From Magnetococcales bacterium (GTDB taxonomy: Bacteria > Pseudomonadota > Magnetococcia > Magnetococcales > Magnetaquicoccaceae): a DNA stretch of 7,581 nt. The notes under the pieces are model-generated. The model had not been told where the DNA came from, ran no database searches, and worked only from the letters and a program-made list of their open reading frames with translations. The DNA lies in NCBI GenBank assembly GCA_015229095.1, contig JADGCE010000013.1, positions 1-7,581 on the forward strand, given 5' to 3'. The translations under genes were made by a program, and so were the position numbers. This document shows positions 1-5,994 of this stretch, piece by piece (position 1 is the first letter of the stretch; each line of letters opens with the position of its first letter).

Positions 1-11
1 GAGTTTATCAT

Positions 12-2186
12 ATGCTGAATGTCAACGATTGGAAAATAGGCACCAAGCTGTTCGGGGGGTTTTTGACCGTCGTAACGGTATTGGTGATTGTGGGTGGACT
101 TGGCTATTCCAATATCCAGGCCGTGTATCAAAAAACAAAAGATATCACCGAGGTAACGCCTTCTGTGGATGCCTCCATGCGCATGAATCTGTCTGTTGCA
201 CAAGACATGCAAATGATTATGGAATTGTTGGCAGCCGAAGAGAAAAAAACGCTGATGGATCTGTGGAAGGAGCATGAGGAACTGGTTCACCAATTTGACG
301 TGTTTGGAGAGGCGATGGTGAGCGGTGCCACGGTGGATGGAGTCCAGTTTTATGCCACCCAAGATAATCGTCTGAGAGAGATTATAAACAGGGCCACTCA
401 GTTTCATAAAGAAAAATTTCGTCCAGCCATTCGGAATGTTTATGACCTGAGTATGCAGATTTTTGATGCGAAAGAGGAGCTGGAAACGGCGATGCGTGGC
501 ATGGAGTCCGGCTATGAAAAGATTGTTACCAGAACGGATCGCATGGAAAAGGGGATCAAGAACACGATCGCGACGCGCATTGCAGGGGGTGTCAGTGCCC
601 AGGAGCTGTACAGAATGGAGGGTTCCTGGCTCAGCGGTGCTGCAGCCATCAAACTGGTCATTTCCAGCAGTCGGATAGCCATCGAAGAGTATGCAAAAGC
701 CGTGGATCCCAAGGGGATGGAGTCTGCAGACAAGGCGTACAAAGAGAGCGTCGTTCTGTTCGATCAGTGGATCAATGCCCTGTTGCAGGGTGGGGAGGTG
801 GCAGGTGAAGCCGTTGCCAAGGTCACGGATCCTGCCGTGCGCTCCGAAATTGAACAATTGGATCAGGATCACGGCAAGGTTTTCCAGGAAGGGGTGTTGC
901 GACTGTTCAAGTTTCATGCTCTTCTGTCCGGTCGCGTGGCCGAACGCAGCGGATATGACAAGGCTGCGGATGCGACGGGCGAAGAGTTGATTAAACTGTT
1001 GGCAGGGGTTAAAGAGGGTGTCGGAGATTCCGTCAAGGCATCTACCCGTGATTCGGAAGAGACCGCCCATACAGCGAGCAACCAGACTGTGGTTGGCATA
1101 CTGCTGGGTGCCATGTTGGCCATGGGTTTGGCCATTCTCATTTCCCGTTCCATTGTGAGTGCCATGACGAAAGCCCTGGGAGTGGCCAACAGACTGGCCG
1201 GAGGAGATTTGACGGTGCAGGTGGAGAGTTCCGGACAAGACGAAGTGGGCCAGGTTCTGGCGGCCATGCATCGCATGGTGGAAAAAATGCGGGAAGTTAT
1301 TGGAGAGGTTTCGATAGCGGCGGAACAGGTTTCCATCGGCAGCAACGAAATTTCGGACGCAGCCCAAAGTCTTTCCCAGGGGGCCACCGAGCAGGCGGCC
1401 TCCATTGAGGAGACTTCATCGGCGATGGAGGAGATGTCTTCCAACATTGCCAAAAATACGGACAATGCCGGTATTACCCAAAACATTGCCCAGAGGGCCT
1501 CGAAGGATGCCGAGGAGGGTGGCGCAGCGGTGGCGGAGGCTGTGCAAGCCATGCGGGAAATTGCCTCCAGAATTGGCATTGTCGAGGAGATTGCCCGGCA
1601 GACCAATCTGCTGGCTCTGAATGCCGCCATCGAGGCGGCGCGGGCTGGGGAGCATGGGAAAGGTTTTGCTGTGGTGGCGGCTGAGGTGCGCAAACTGGCC
1701 GAGAGAAGCCAAACCGCCGCAGGCGAGATCAGTCACCTTTCTGCGGCAAGCGTCGAAGTGGCGGAAAAGGCTGGTGGGATCATCAACAAACTGGTGCCGG
1801 ATATTCAGAAAACGGCGGAGTTGATCCAGGAGATCAATGCTTCCAGCCAGGAGCAGAATCAGGGTGCAGGACAGATCAATCAGGCCATTCAGCAGCTGGA
1901 TCAGGTGATTCAGCGCAATGCCGGAGCATCGGAAGAGATGGCGGCGACAGCGGAAGAGTTGAGTGCACAAGCCGAAACGATGGCCCACTCCATCTCCTTT
2001 TTCAATCTCGGCCAGTCAGTGCAAACGACCAAGAGGCGACCTGCGCAAAAACCACCGGCAGCAGCCAAGTCTCAGGTTGCTCATCTCCAGAAGCGTGCCG
2101 CCAAGGCCCTGCCCGCACCGGTGAAAAAAGGGGGGGGCATGGATTTGAAAATGGCCCATGCAGATAGTGAATTTGAGAATTTTTAA
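12..2186 (+). CDS. Methyl-accepting chemotaxis protein (transmembrane chemoreceptor)
   Basis: Chemoreceptor of 724 residues that senses a periplasmic or membrane signal and controls CheA/CheW at the inner membrane. Visible in order: short cytoplasmic N-terminus; TM1 about 13-33; a predicted helical periplasmic region about 34-358; TM2 about 360-377; HAMP about 378-431 with GGDL (397-400) and DEVG (410-413); then the signalling coiled coil to about 664. The hairpin tip shows the near-invariant IARQTNLLALNAAIEAARAG at 527-546. Methylation-type Glu pairs in the family consensus context occur at E466/E467, E473/E474, E641/E642 and E648/E649. A Lys/Ala/Pro-rich linker (about 665-717) ends in EFENF, which fits the x-[HFYW]-x-x-[HFYW] CheR/CheB docking pentapeptide. 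The sensor, about 325 residues, is roughly twice a Tar-type four-helix bundle; the ligand is unknown. The ATG is the first possible start and gives TM1 directly, but only 11 upstream bases are present, so the ribosome site is not fully visible. Identity is very secure. Confidence 0.97.
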   Translation: MLNVNDWKIGTKLFGGFLTVVTVLVIVGGLGYSNIQAVYQKTKDITEVTPSVDASMRMNLSVAQDMQMIMELLAAEEKKTLMDLWKEHEELVHQFDVFGEAMVSGATVDGVQFYATQDNRLREIINRATQFHKEKFRPAIRNVYDLSMQIFDAKEELETAMRGMESGYEKIVTRTDRMEKGIKNTIATRIAGGVSAQELYRMEGSWLSGAAAIKLVISSSRIAIEEYAKAVDPKGMESADKAYKESVVLFDQWINALLQGGEVAGEAVAKVTDPAVRSEIEQLDQDHGKVFQEGVLRLFKFHALLSGRVAERSGYDKAADATGEELIKLLAGVKEGVGDSVKASTRDSEETAHTASNQTVVGILLGAMLAMGLAILISRSIVSAMTKALGVANRLAGGDLTVQVESSGQDEVGQVLAAMHRMVEKMREVIGEVSIAAEQVSIGSNEISDAAQSLSQGATEQAASIEETSSAMEEMSSNIAKNTDNAGITQNIAQRASKDAEEGGAAVAEAVQAMREIASRIGIVEEIARQTNLLALNAAIEAARAGEHGKGFAVVAAEVRKLAERSQTAAGEISHLSAASVEVAEKAGGIINKLVPDIQKTAELIQEINASSQEQNQGAGQINQAIQQLDQVIQRNAGASEEMAATAEELSAQAETMAHSISFFNLGQSVQTTKRRPAQKPPAAAKSQVAHLQKRAAKALPAPVKKGGGMDLKMAHADSEFENF

Positions 2187-2290
2187 GGCCTGTTCAGTGG
2201 GTGCATGGAGGAGGAGGGGCGCTGTCTCGAAGGGGTATGTGCGTGAGCATGGGTGGGATGGCACCCCCCGGCCACGCGCAGCGCAGCGGA

Positions 2291-2340
2291 CTCTGGCCGC
2301 AACATCGCCAAAGCCGGCAAGGGCATTGCGGTGACCAGAG
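2291..2340. repeat. Long imperfect hairpin in the convergent gap between the chemoreceptor and YceI genes
   Basis: The arm CTCTGGCCGCA (2291-2301) is complementary to TGCGG (2327-2331) plus CCAGAG (2335-2340), giving 11 base pairs with a three-base bulge (TGA, 2332-2334). The 25-base interior holds the palindrome GCCGGC (2313-2318). Neither side has a T-run, so it is not a textbook intrinsic terminator, although it lies where two converging transcripts (stops at 2186 and 2364) must end. The rest of 2187-2363 shows no convincing gene; a weak 5-bp GGGTG/CACCC stem sits at about 2251-2266. It could be a bidirectional processing/termination structure or part of a degenerate dispersed repeat. Confidence 0.45.
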
Positions 2341-2363
2341 TGCCGGGGGATGCTCAGCCGTGA

Positions 2364-2945
2364 TTATTGGCGGATGCCCTCGATATACAACCCCAGATCC
2401 ATCTCTTCTGCGGCGGGCCCCAGATTGTAGCTGATACCATAATCGGCGCGTTTGATACGCAGACTCCCCGCATAGCCACGGCGGAACCCACCCCAGGGAT
2501 CCGGGCCTCCTCCGATCATTTTGGCGTCAAAAGAGACGGGTTTGGTCACGCCGTGCAGGGTGAGTTCCCCTTCCACCGTGGTTTTTCCACCCTGTTCCAC
2601 GATGCGCTTGCTCCGAAATGTTGCCTGGGGAAAGGTGTCGACATCGAGAAATTCCTTGCCGCGCAGGTGCTTGTCCCGCTCCGCATGGTTGCTGTTGATG
2701 GAAGTGGTTGCCACGCTGACCTGGATGGAGGCCCCTTCGGATTTGTCGGGATCCAGCGAAAAACGGCCCTCCATGGTATCGAAACGCCCCTGCAACAAGC
2801 TGTAGCCCAGATGGGCGATGCTGAAGGTAACAAAGGAGTGGGTAGGATCGATTTTATAGTTTTCTTCTGCCGCCCAGGCCGGAAAACTCCCCCCCCACAG
2901 CGCACAGGCGATGGCCATGCAGGATGCGAAACGTGTTGTACTCAT
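2364..2945 (-). CDS. yceI: YceI-family periplasmic lipocalin-like protein
   Basis: A 193-residue YceI-domain protein. Residues 1-25 form a Sec signal peptide (charged start, hydrophobic core, AWA before a cleavage site at about 25/26), so the mature protein of about 168 residues should be periplasmic. Family signatures: DPTHSFVTFSIAHLG (33-47), NHAERDKHLRGKEFLDVDTF (86-105) and LTLHGVTKPVSF (128-139), and a domain running to the C-terminus, all at normal length. Members form an extended lipocalin-like beta barrel that binds polyprenyl or quinone-like lipids; the E. coli member is induced by high pH or osmotic stress. The actual ligand here is not deducible. The ATG is supported by AAGGAG six bases upstream. 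It is the second gene of an operon, 26 bp after the CDGSH gene. The long reading frame on the opposite strand is a shadow. The symbol denotes the family; strict orthology with E. coli yceI is not shown. Confidence 0.95.
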   Translation of the reverse strand: MSTTRFASCMAIACALWGGSFPAWAAEENYKIDPTHSFVTFSIAHLGYSLLQGRFDTMEGRFSLDPDKSEGASIQVSVATTSINSNHAERDKHLRGKEFLDVDTFPQATFRSKRIVEQGGKTTVEGELTLHGVTKPVSFDAKMIGGGPDPWGGFRRGYAGSLRIKRADYGISYNLGPAAEEMDLGLYIEGIRQ

Positions 2946-2951
2946 TGTTTT

Positions 2952-2957
2952 CTCCTT
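2952..2957 (-). promoter_or_regulatory. Ribosome binding site of the YceI gene
   Basis: On the minus strand the sequence reads AAGGAG, then six bases, then ATG (start at 2945). The site lies wholly in the 26-bp gap after the CDGSH stop codon, so the second gene has its own strong initiation signal. Confidence 0.8.
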
Positions 2958-2971
2958 GAATGAAAAGTTAC

Positions 2972-3190
2972 TTATTCCTGCGCCTGGTGGGATCCGTCAC
3001 AGAAAGGAGCACTCCCGGATCGGTCGCAGGCGCAGATGGCCACTTGCCCGGCTTCCGACAAGGCGACGTGACGGGGATGGCCGCCGTTCCCCTTGTGGGA
3101 ACCGTCGCAAAACGGCAAATTGCCGGAATCCCCGCACAGGCAGATATAATGCTCTCCGGCCGGCAAATCCAAAATAATGGGTGTTTTCAT
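2972..3190 (-). CDS. Double CDGSH-type iron-sulfur protein
   Basis: A 72-residue cytosolic protein made of two CDGSH motifs and little else. Both match the family pattern C-x-C-x2-[ST]-x3-P-x-C-D-G-S-H exactly: CLCGDSGNLPFCDGSH at 17-32 (ligands C17, C19, C28, H32) and CACDRSGSAPFCDGSH at 53-68 (C53, C55, C64, H68). Each should hold one [2Fe-2S] cluster with 3Cys-1His ligation, the mitoNEET/CISD type. The tandem arrangement resembles CISD3 (Miner2) and many small bacterial proteins rather than the single-domain, membrane-anchored form; there is no membrane segment. The likely role is redox sensing or electron/cluster transfer; the partner is unknown. The ATG is preceded by AGGAG with nine-base spacing. 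It is the first gene of the operon with YceI and diverges from the LysR gene, so both are probably LysR targets. Family call is very secure; physiological role is not. Confidence 0.95.
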   Translation of the reverse strand: MKTPIILDLPAGEHYICLCGDSGNLPFCDGSHKGNGGHPRHVALSEAGQVAICACDRSGSAPFCDGSHQAQE

Positions 3191-3199
3191 GGTGTGTCA

Positions 3200-3204
3200 C
3201 TCCT
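3200..3204 (-). promoter_or_regulatory. Ribosome binding site of the CDGSH gene
   Basis: AGGAG on the minus strand, nine bases before the ATG that ends at 3190. It fixes the start, since the motif-bearing protein has no plausible upstream extension. Confidence 0.75.
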
Positions 3205-3259
3205 GTGGTTCGTTAGAGTATCTGTGCAGCATGCCATCCTGACTGAATGACGAGGCCCC

Positions 3260-3288
3260 ATCATAGTCCATGCTTCATGGATTGACAA
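3260..3288 (-). promoter_or_regulatory. Sigma70-like promoter for the CDGSH-YceI operon
   Basis: Read on the minus strand: -35 TTGTCA (3288-3283), a 17-base spacer, and -10 TATGAT (3265-3260). Each hexamer is one mismatch from consensus and the spacing is ideal. Predicted start near 3253 gives a leader of about 63 bases before the ATG. The spacer contains a perfect dyad, TCCATG-CTT-CATGGA (3267-3281), well placed for a regulator. Its -35 overlaps the -35 of the divergent plus-strand promoter. Prediction from sequence only. Confidence 0.65.
3267..3281. promoter_or_regulatory. Candidate operator: perfect 15-bp dyad in the promoter spacer
   Basis: TCCATG (3267-3272) and CATGGA (3276-3281) are exact reverse complements around CTT. 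The dyad lies between the -35 and -10 of the CDGSH-YceI promoter, where a bound protein would block or reshape RNA polymerase binding. It could be a site for the divergent LysR protein, but it does not fit the classic T-N11-A box well, so another regulator is possible. Confidence 0.4.
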
Positions 3289-3309
3289 TATTGCATTTTA
3301 TGATATTAT
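3282..3309 (+). promoter_or_regulatory. Sigma70-like promoter for the LysR gene
   Basis: TTGACA (3282-3287, perfect consensus), a 16-base spacer, and TATTAT (3304-3309, one mismatch). Predicted start near 3316 gives a leader of about 87 bases to the ATG at 3403. The leader contains half of a dyad (3323-3331) and a small GGGTAA/TTACCC hairpin (3368-3388) just before the ribosome site. The -35 bases are the same ones used in the opposite direction by the CDGSH-YceI promoter. Confidence 0.65.
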
Positions 3310-3331
3310 TGTTCACAAATATTTGACAATA
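3307..3331. promoter_or_regulatory. Candidate LysR operator: AT-rich interrupted dyad with repeated half-sites
   Basis: TATTGT (3307-3312) and ACAATA (3326-3331) are exact reverse complements 13 bases apart. The longer right half, TTGACAATA (3323-3331), is repeated exactly at 3282-3290, over the shared -35. The region thus has three related half-sites in 50 bases (3282-3290, 3307-3315 inverted with two differences, 3323-3331). AT-rich interrupted dyads over and just downstream of the regulator's own promoter are typical of LysR autoregulation. Assignment to this LysR protein is inference from position. Confidence 0.5.
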
Positions 3332-3390
3332 CAGGCCCGGACGACGGAGGATTCCCATTCCTGGTGGGGGTAAAGAGGCGAGTTACCCGC

Positions 3391-3396
3391 AAGAGG
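3391..3396 (+). promoter_or_regulatory. Ribosome binding site deciding the LysR start
   Basis: AAGAGG lies six bases before the ATG at 3403. An in-frame GTG at 3364 would add 13 mostly basic residues, but its nearest purine-rich site (GGAGG, 3346-3350) is 13 bases away, and the family normally begins as this ATG does. Confidence 0.65.
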
Positions 3397-3402
3397 CAGA
3401 CG

Positions 3403-4323
3403 ATGGATCGCATTGTGCTGATGGAAACGTTTGTTCGTGTTGTGGATTCTGGCAGTTTTTCCGAGGCTGCCCGAAAAGGGGCCGTATCAAGGGCTGTCGT
3501 CAGCAAGTATCTGGTTGTATTGGAAGAATATCTTGGTGTACGCCTGCTCAATCGCACGACACGACGGTTGCATTTGACGGCTGAGGGTGAAATCTACTAT
3601 CAGAGATGTAAAAAAATTCTTGAGGAGATCACGGAGACAGAGCAGAGCGTCACCCACCTGCATGCGGCACCACGTGGTCTTTTGCGGGTGAGTGCCCCGA
3701 TGTCTTTCGGGATCCAGCACCTCTCCCCGGCGATTGCTGATTTTTTGCTGGAATTTCCAGGGATTGAGATGGATCTTGTGCTCAATGACCGGTATGTGGA
3801 TCTGGTGGAAGAGGGGTTTGATGTGGCCGTGCGCATTGGTATCCTGGAAGATTCGACCCTGATGGCGCGCCGGTTGGCAACAGCGAAGCTGGTGTTATGC
3901 GCCAGCCCTGCCTATGTGGCACGTTGTGGCATGCCCAAGGAACCGGAAGAGTTGACACAGCATGCCTGCCTCTCGTACAGCTACACGGCCGTTCCTGCCC
4001 TCTGGCGATTTTTCCGGGGGGGTGAAGAGCGGGTTGTGCGTACCAAAGGGCCCCTGCAAGTGAATAACGGTGATGCCATGCGCATCGCTGTGCGCGCAGG
4101 CGTGGGGGTGGCTGTTTTTCCGGATTTTCTCGTTGTCGAGGATTTGCGGGCCAACACATTGATTCCGTTGTTGCCGGAGTTTGACATGCCCCCCCTCGGC
4201 ATTTATGCCGTTTATCCGCCCACCCGCCATATGTCAGCCAAGGTCAGGAAGTTTGTCGATTGTTTGGTCGACAGGTTTGGCGGTGCCACCCTCTCCAACC
4301 GCAAAAGAGCGGAATCTGCCTGA
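3403..4323 (+). CDS. LysR-type transcriptional regulator (CrgA-like group)
   Basis: A 306-residue LysR-type regulator, the usual family length. The N-terminal winged helix-turn-helix spans about 1-60: the start MDRIVLMETFVRVVDSGSFS, recognition-helix region SRAVVSKYLVVLEEYLGVRL (29-48) and wing NRTTRRLHLTAEG. A linker helix follows to about 90, then a periplasmic-binding-protein-like effector domain opening with GLLRVSAPMSFG and containing FDVAVRIG and GVGVAVFPDFLV, as in the CrgA/DhcR-like group. LysR proteins act as tetramers that bend promoter DNA and respond to a small ligand; the ligand cannot be read from the sequence. It diverges from the CDGSH-YceI operon across a compact control region with overlapping promoters, so it most likely controls that operon and itself. 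The ATG start is chosen for its AAGAGG site and family alignment. A hairpin-like sequence overlaps its stop codon. Confidence 0.95.
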   Translation: MDRIVLMETFVRVVDSGSFSEAARKGAVSRAVVSKYLVVLEEYLGVRLLNRTTRRLHLTAEGEIYYQRCKKILEEITETEQSVTHLHAAPRGLLRVSAPMSFGIQHLSPAIADFLLEFPGIEMDLVLNDRYVDLVEEGFDVAVRIGILEDSTLMARRLATAKLVLCASPAYVARCGMPKEPEELTQHACLSYSYTAVPALWRFFRGGEERVVRTKGPLQVNNGDAMRIAVRAGVGVAVFPDFLVVEDLRANTLIPLLPEFDMPPLGIYAVYPPTRHMSAKVRKFVDCLVDRFGGATLSNRKRAESA

Positions 4324-4351
4324 CAAAAGGCTTTCTCTCTTTTTAAGGCAG
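4316..4351 (+). terminator. Weak terminator-like hairpin at the end of the LysR gene
   Basis: CTGCCT (4316-4321) pairs with AGGCAG (4346-4351), and inside it AAAAG (4325-4329) pairs with CTTTT (4339-4343), separated by small unpaired bases and a 9-base loop. The stem overlaps the LysR stop codon (4321-4323). The T-run lies inside the structure rather than after it, so it may attenuate rather than end transcription; read-through into the next gene (gap of about 56 bp) is possible, and I see no good separate promoter in that gap. Confidence 0.3.
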
Positions 4352-4379
4352 TCCGGCTTTGGTGACACCCGCAGAGAAG

Positions 4380-5951
4380 ATGAGGATCACTGCCGTGCAT
4401 CATGAAATGATCATAACCATTCTGCAGTTGGCCAATGAAAAAGATCGGGATAAACTGGCCCGGTACATACAATCCAGCTCTTTTGACCTGGAGGAGCAAA
4501 TGCGTGTTCTCCATACGTTGCTCTACCATGGAATATTGGAGCCTGCTTTTTTATTGGCACATTGTCTTGAGGAAAAAGGTTGTAAAGATTGGTTGATCAG
4601 TATTGCGCTCTGTTTTGGTGGACTCTTTTCTTGTGATCAACCCAGGCTTGTGCGTGGCATAGCCCTGTTGCAAGAACAGACGACAGGGTTTTCATGGGAA
4701 CAGCGCCAAGATATTTTTGATATTATTGACCGTGTCCTGACGCAGCGGGCCACATTCCATGCCATACCTCTGCTTGAACCTGAAATGGTTTATCTCCTGG
4801 AAATCTGCAAGGCAGGATTGCCTCTTTTCCGATCACTGTTCGATGGGACGGCCCCGGTGCCGGTGTTGACGCTGGAAAAGATGCGCGGGGAGGGGAGTGG
4901 GGTTCGCATCCCTTTTGCAGGAGAGGCCCGACCCGTTGGTCAGGGGGGGCGAAGGTCTGTTGTGCTCCATATGGCGGATACCTATATTTTGCATCGTCTT
5001 TCGGTGGCCATGCAGGCCTACGGCTGGCAGGTCGCGCACCATCCCACGGCCAATACGCCCCCCCAGGAAACCCTCGTCGAGCATTTCCGCAGAACAGAGG
5101 TCGAACTGCTTCTTCTGCGTTTGGATCAAATCGTGGCAGGAGGCGATGCGTTTTGCCAGATATTGGAGCAATTGCGCCGCGAACAACCCGCCTTGAAGAT
5201 TGTTGCGCTCTCCCTGGATTCCTGGACGATCCAGCCGGAAATGGAGAGTGCTGCTCCCGGCATCGAAACCAATCCATTGGCCCAGCACTGTTTGCCACTC
5301 ATCGACGGCATATGGTGCTCGGATTCCCCTCGGTTGTCCGCCTGGAAGCACCCGTTGTTTGCCGGCAAATTATTGCATGCGCCGCTGCCTCATGCCGGTC
5401 ATCTGGGTCCACCCGATCCCGCGCTGCGTCCGGGTATGCATTATGTCGGGGCCATCAAACACGCACCGCAATGGCATCGATTGTTTTGGCAGGTTTCCAC
5501 AAAACATCTGGGTTTGCCCGTTTCCTATCGAGAGCATCCTTTCATGGAGGCGACCGACCCACTCAGTCAAACCCGGTCTGCTCCTGCAAGCGGGATGGAT
5601 TCATTGCTCCAATATGAGAGGCATAAAAAGTTTTTGCATGATGCCACGGTCGTGTTGAACCTGACCAGGAAAAAAAATCTCAAATGCATTGTCAATCACC
5701 GCAGCTTTGAAGCCCCCCTCAACGGAGCGCTGCTGGTTCAGGAATATACACCCGACATGCATACCTTTTTTATTCCTGGTGAACACTATCTGGAATTCAA
5801 CTCACTGGCAGAACTCGCTGCCATTGCGCGTTTTTTGGTGGAACGCCCGGAAGAGGCGGAACAGATTCGACGCTGTGGCAGTGCGTTTGCCAGGGAACAC
5901 TATAATGACAACCAATTGATCGGCTATCTGGACAAATTTTTGTGGCACTGA
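4380..5951 (+). CDS. CgeB-like glycosyltransferase-domain protein with unknown helical N-terminus
   Basis: A protein of about 523 residues. The C-terminal quarter matches the 'glycosyl transferases group 1' / CgeB fold: N439-HRSFEAPLNGALL, with E444 at the position of the conserved donor-binding Glu of GT-B enzymes, then YTPDMHTFF, PGEHYLEFNSLAELAAIARF and a final helical segment. The middle (about 190-380) starts with a beta strand, RSVVLHMAD, and continues through IVALSLDSW and IDGIWCSDSPRLSAWKHPL, like the N-terminal Rossmann half of CgeB/DUF3880 proteins. Residues 1 to about 170 are helical and not recognised. No membrane segment or signal peptide; probably cytosolic, moving a sugar from a nucleotide donor to an unknown acceptor. 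The start is uncertain: TTG 4359, GTG 4362, ATG 4380 and GTG 4395 are in frame. ATG is chosen for its codon, although GTG 4395 has the best-placed ribosome site (GAGGA, eight bases before it). It follows the LysR gene on the same strand and converges on the repeat-protein gene across 43 bp with no clear terminator. Confidence 0.8.
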   Translation: MRITAVHHEMIITILQLANEKDRDKLARYIQSSSFDLEEQMRVLHTLLYHGILEPAFLLAHCLEEKGCKDWLISIALCFGGLFSCDQPRLVRGIALLQEQTTGFSWEQRQDIFDIIDRVLTQRATFHAIPLLEPEMVYLLEICKAGLPLFRSLFDGTAPVPVLTLEKMRGEGSGVRIPFAGEARPVGQGGRRSVVLHMADTYILHRLSVAMQAYGWQVAHHPTANTPPQETLVEHFRRTEVELLLLRLDQIVAGGDAFCQILEQLRREQPALKIVALSLDSWTIQPEMESAAPGIETNPLAQHCLPLIDGIWCSDSPRLSAWKHPLFAGKLLHAPLPHAGHLGPPDPALRPGMHYVGAIKHAPQWHRLFWQVSTKHLGLPVSYREHPFMEATDPLSQTRSAPASGMDSLLQYERHKKFLHDATVVLNLTRKKNLKCIVNHRSFEAPLNGALLVQEYTPDMHTFFIPGEHYLEFNSLAELAAIARFLVERPEEAEQIRRCGSAFAREHYNDNQLIGYLDKFLWH

Positions 5952-5994
5952 CGCCCCGGATATTCAGATGTTGCGCCCTTGATCATGGAGCGGG

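Noticed and set aside
914..1693. 259-codon minus-strand open frame antisense to the chemoreceptor
   Set aside because: It mirrors the heptad-coding signalling domain, has Ala/Ser/Met-rich low-complexity content and no domain; the plus strand encodes an unmistakable chemoreceptor.
2251..2266. Terminator downstream of the chemoreceptor (GGGTG/CACCC stem)
   Set aside because: Only five base pairs and no T-run follows.
2367..2963. 198-codon plus-strand open frame over the YceI gene
   Set aside because: The minus strand has signal peptide, ribosome site and YceI motifs; the plus-strand product resembles nothing and lacks a good start signal.
3364..3402. GTG 3364 start for the LysR protein
   Set aside because: It adds a basic 13-residue extension absent from the family, with a poorly spaced ribosome site; ATG 3403 has AAGAGG at six bases.
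4723..5617. Open frames on both strands within the glycosyltransferase-like gene (minus 4723-5298 and 4833-5351, plus 5153-5617 and 5200-5658)
   Set aside because: They have no recognisable domains or ribosome sites and lie inside a continuous frame with clear CgeB-type motifs.
5952..5994. Bidirectional terminator in the gap between the glycosyltransferase-like and repeat genes
   Set aside because: Only a four-base GCCC/GGGC pairing around a TGATCA palindrome is visible, with no T-runs on either strand.
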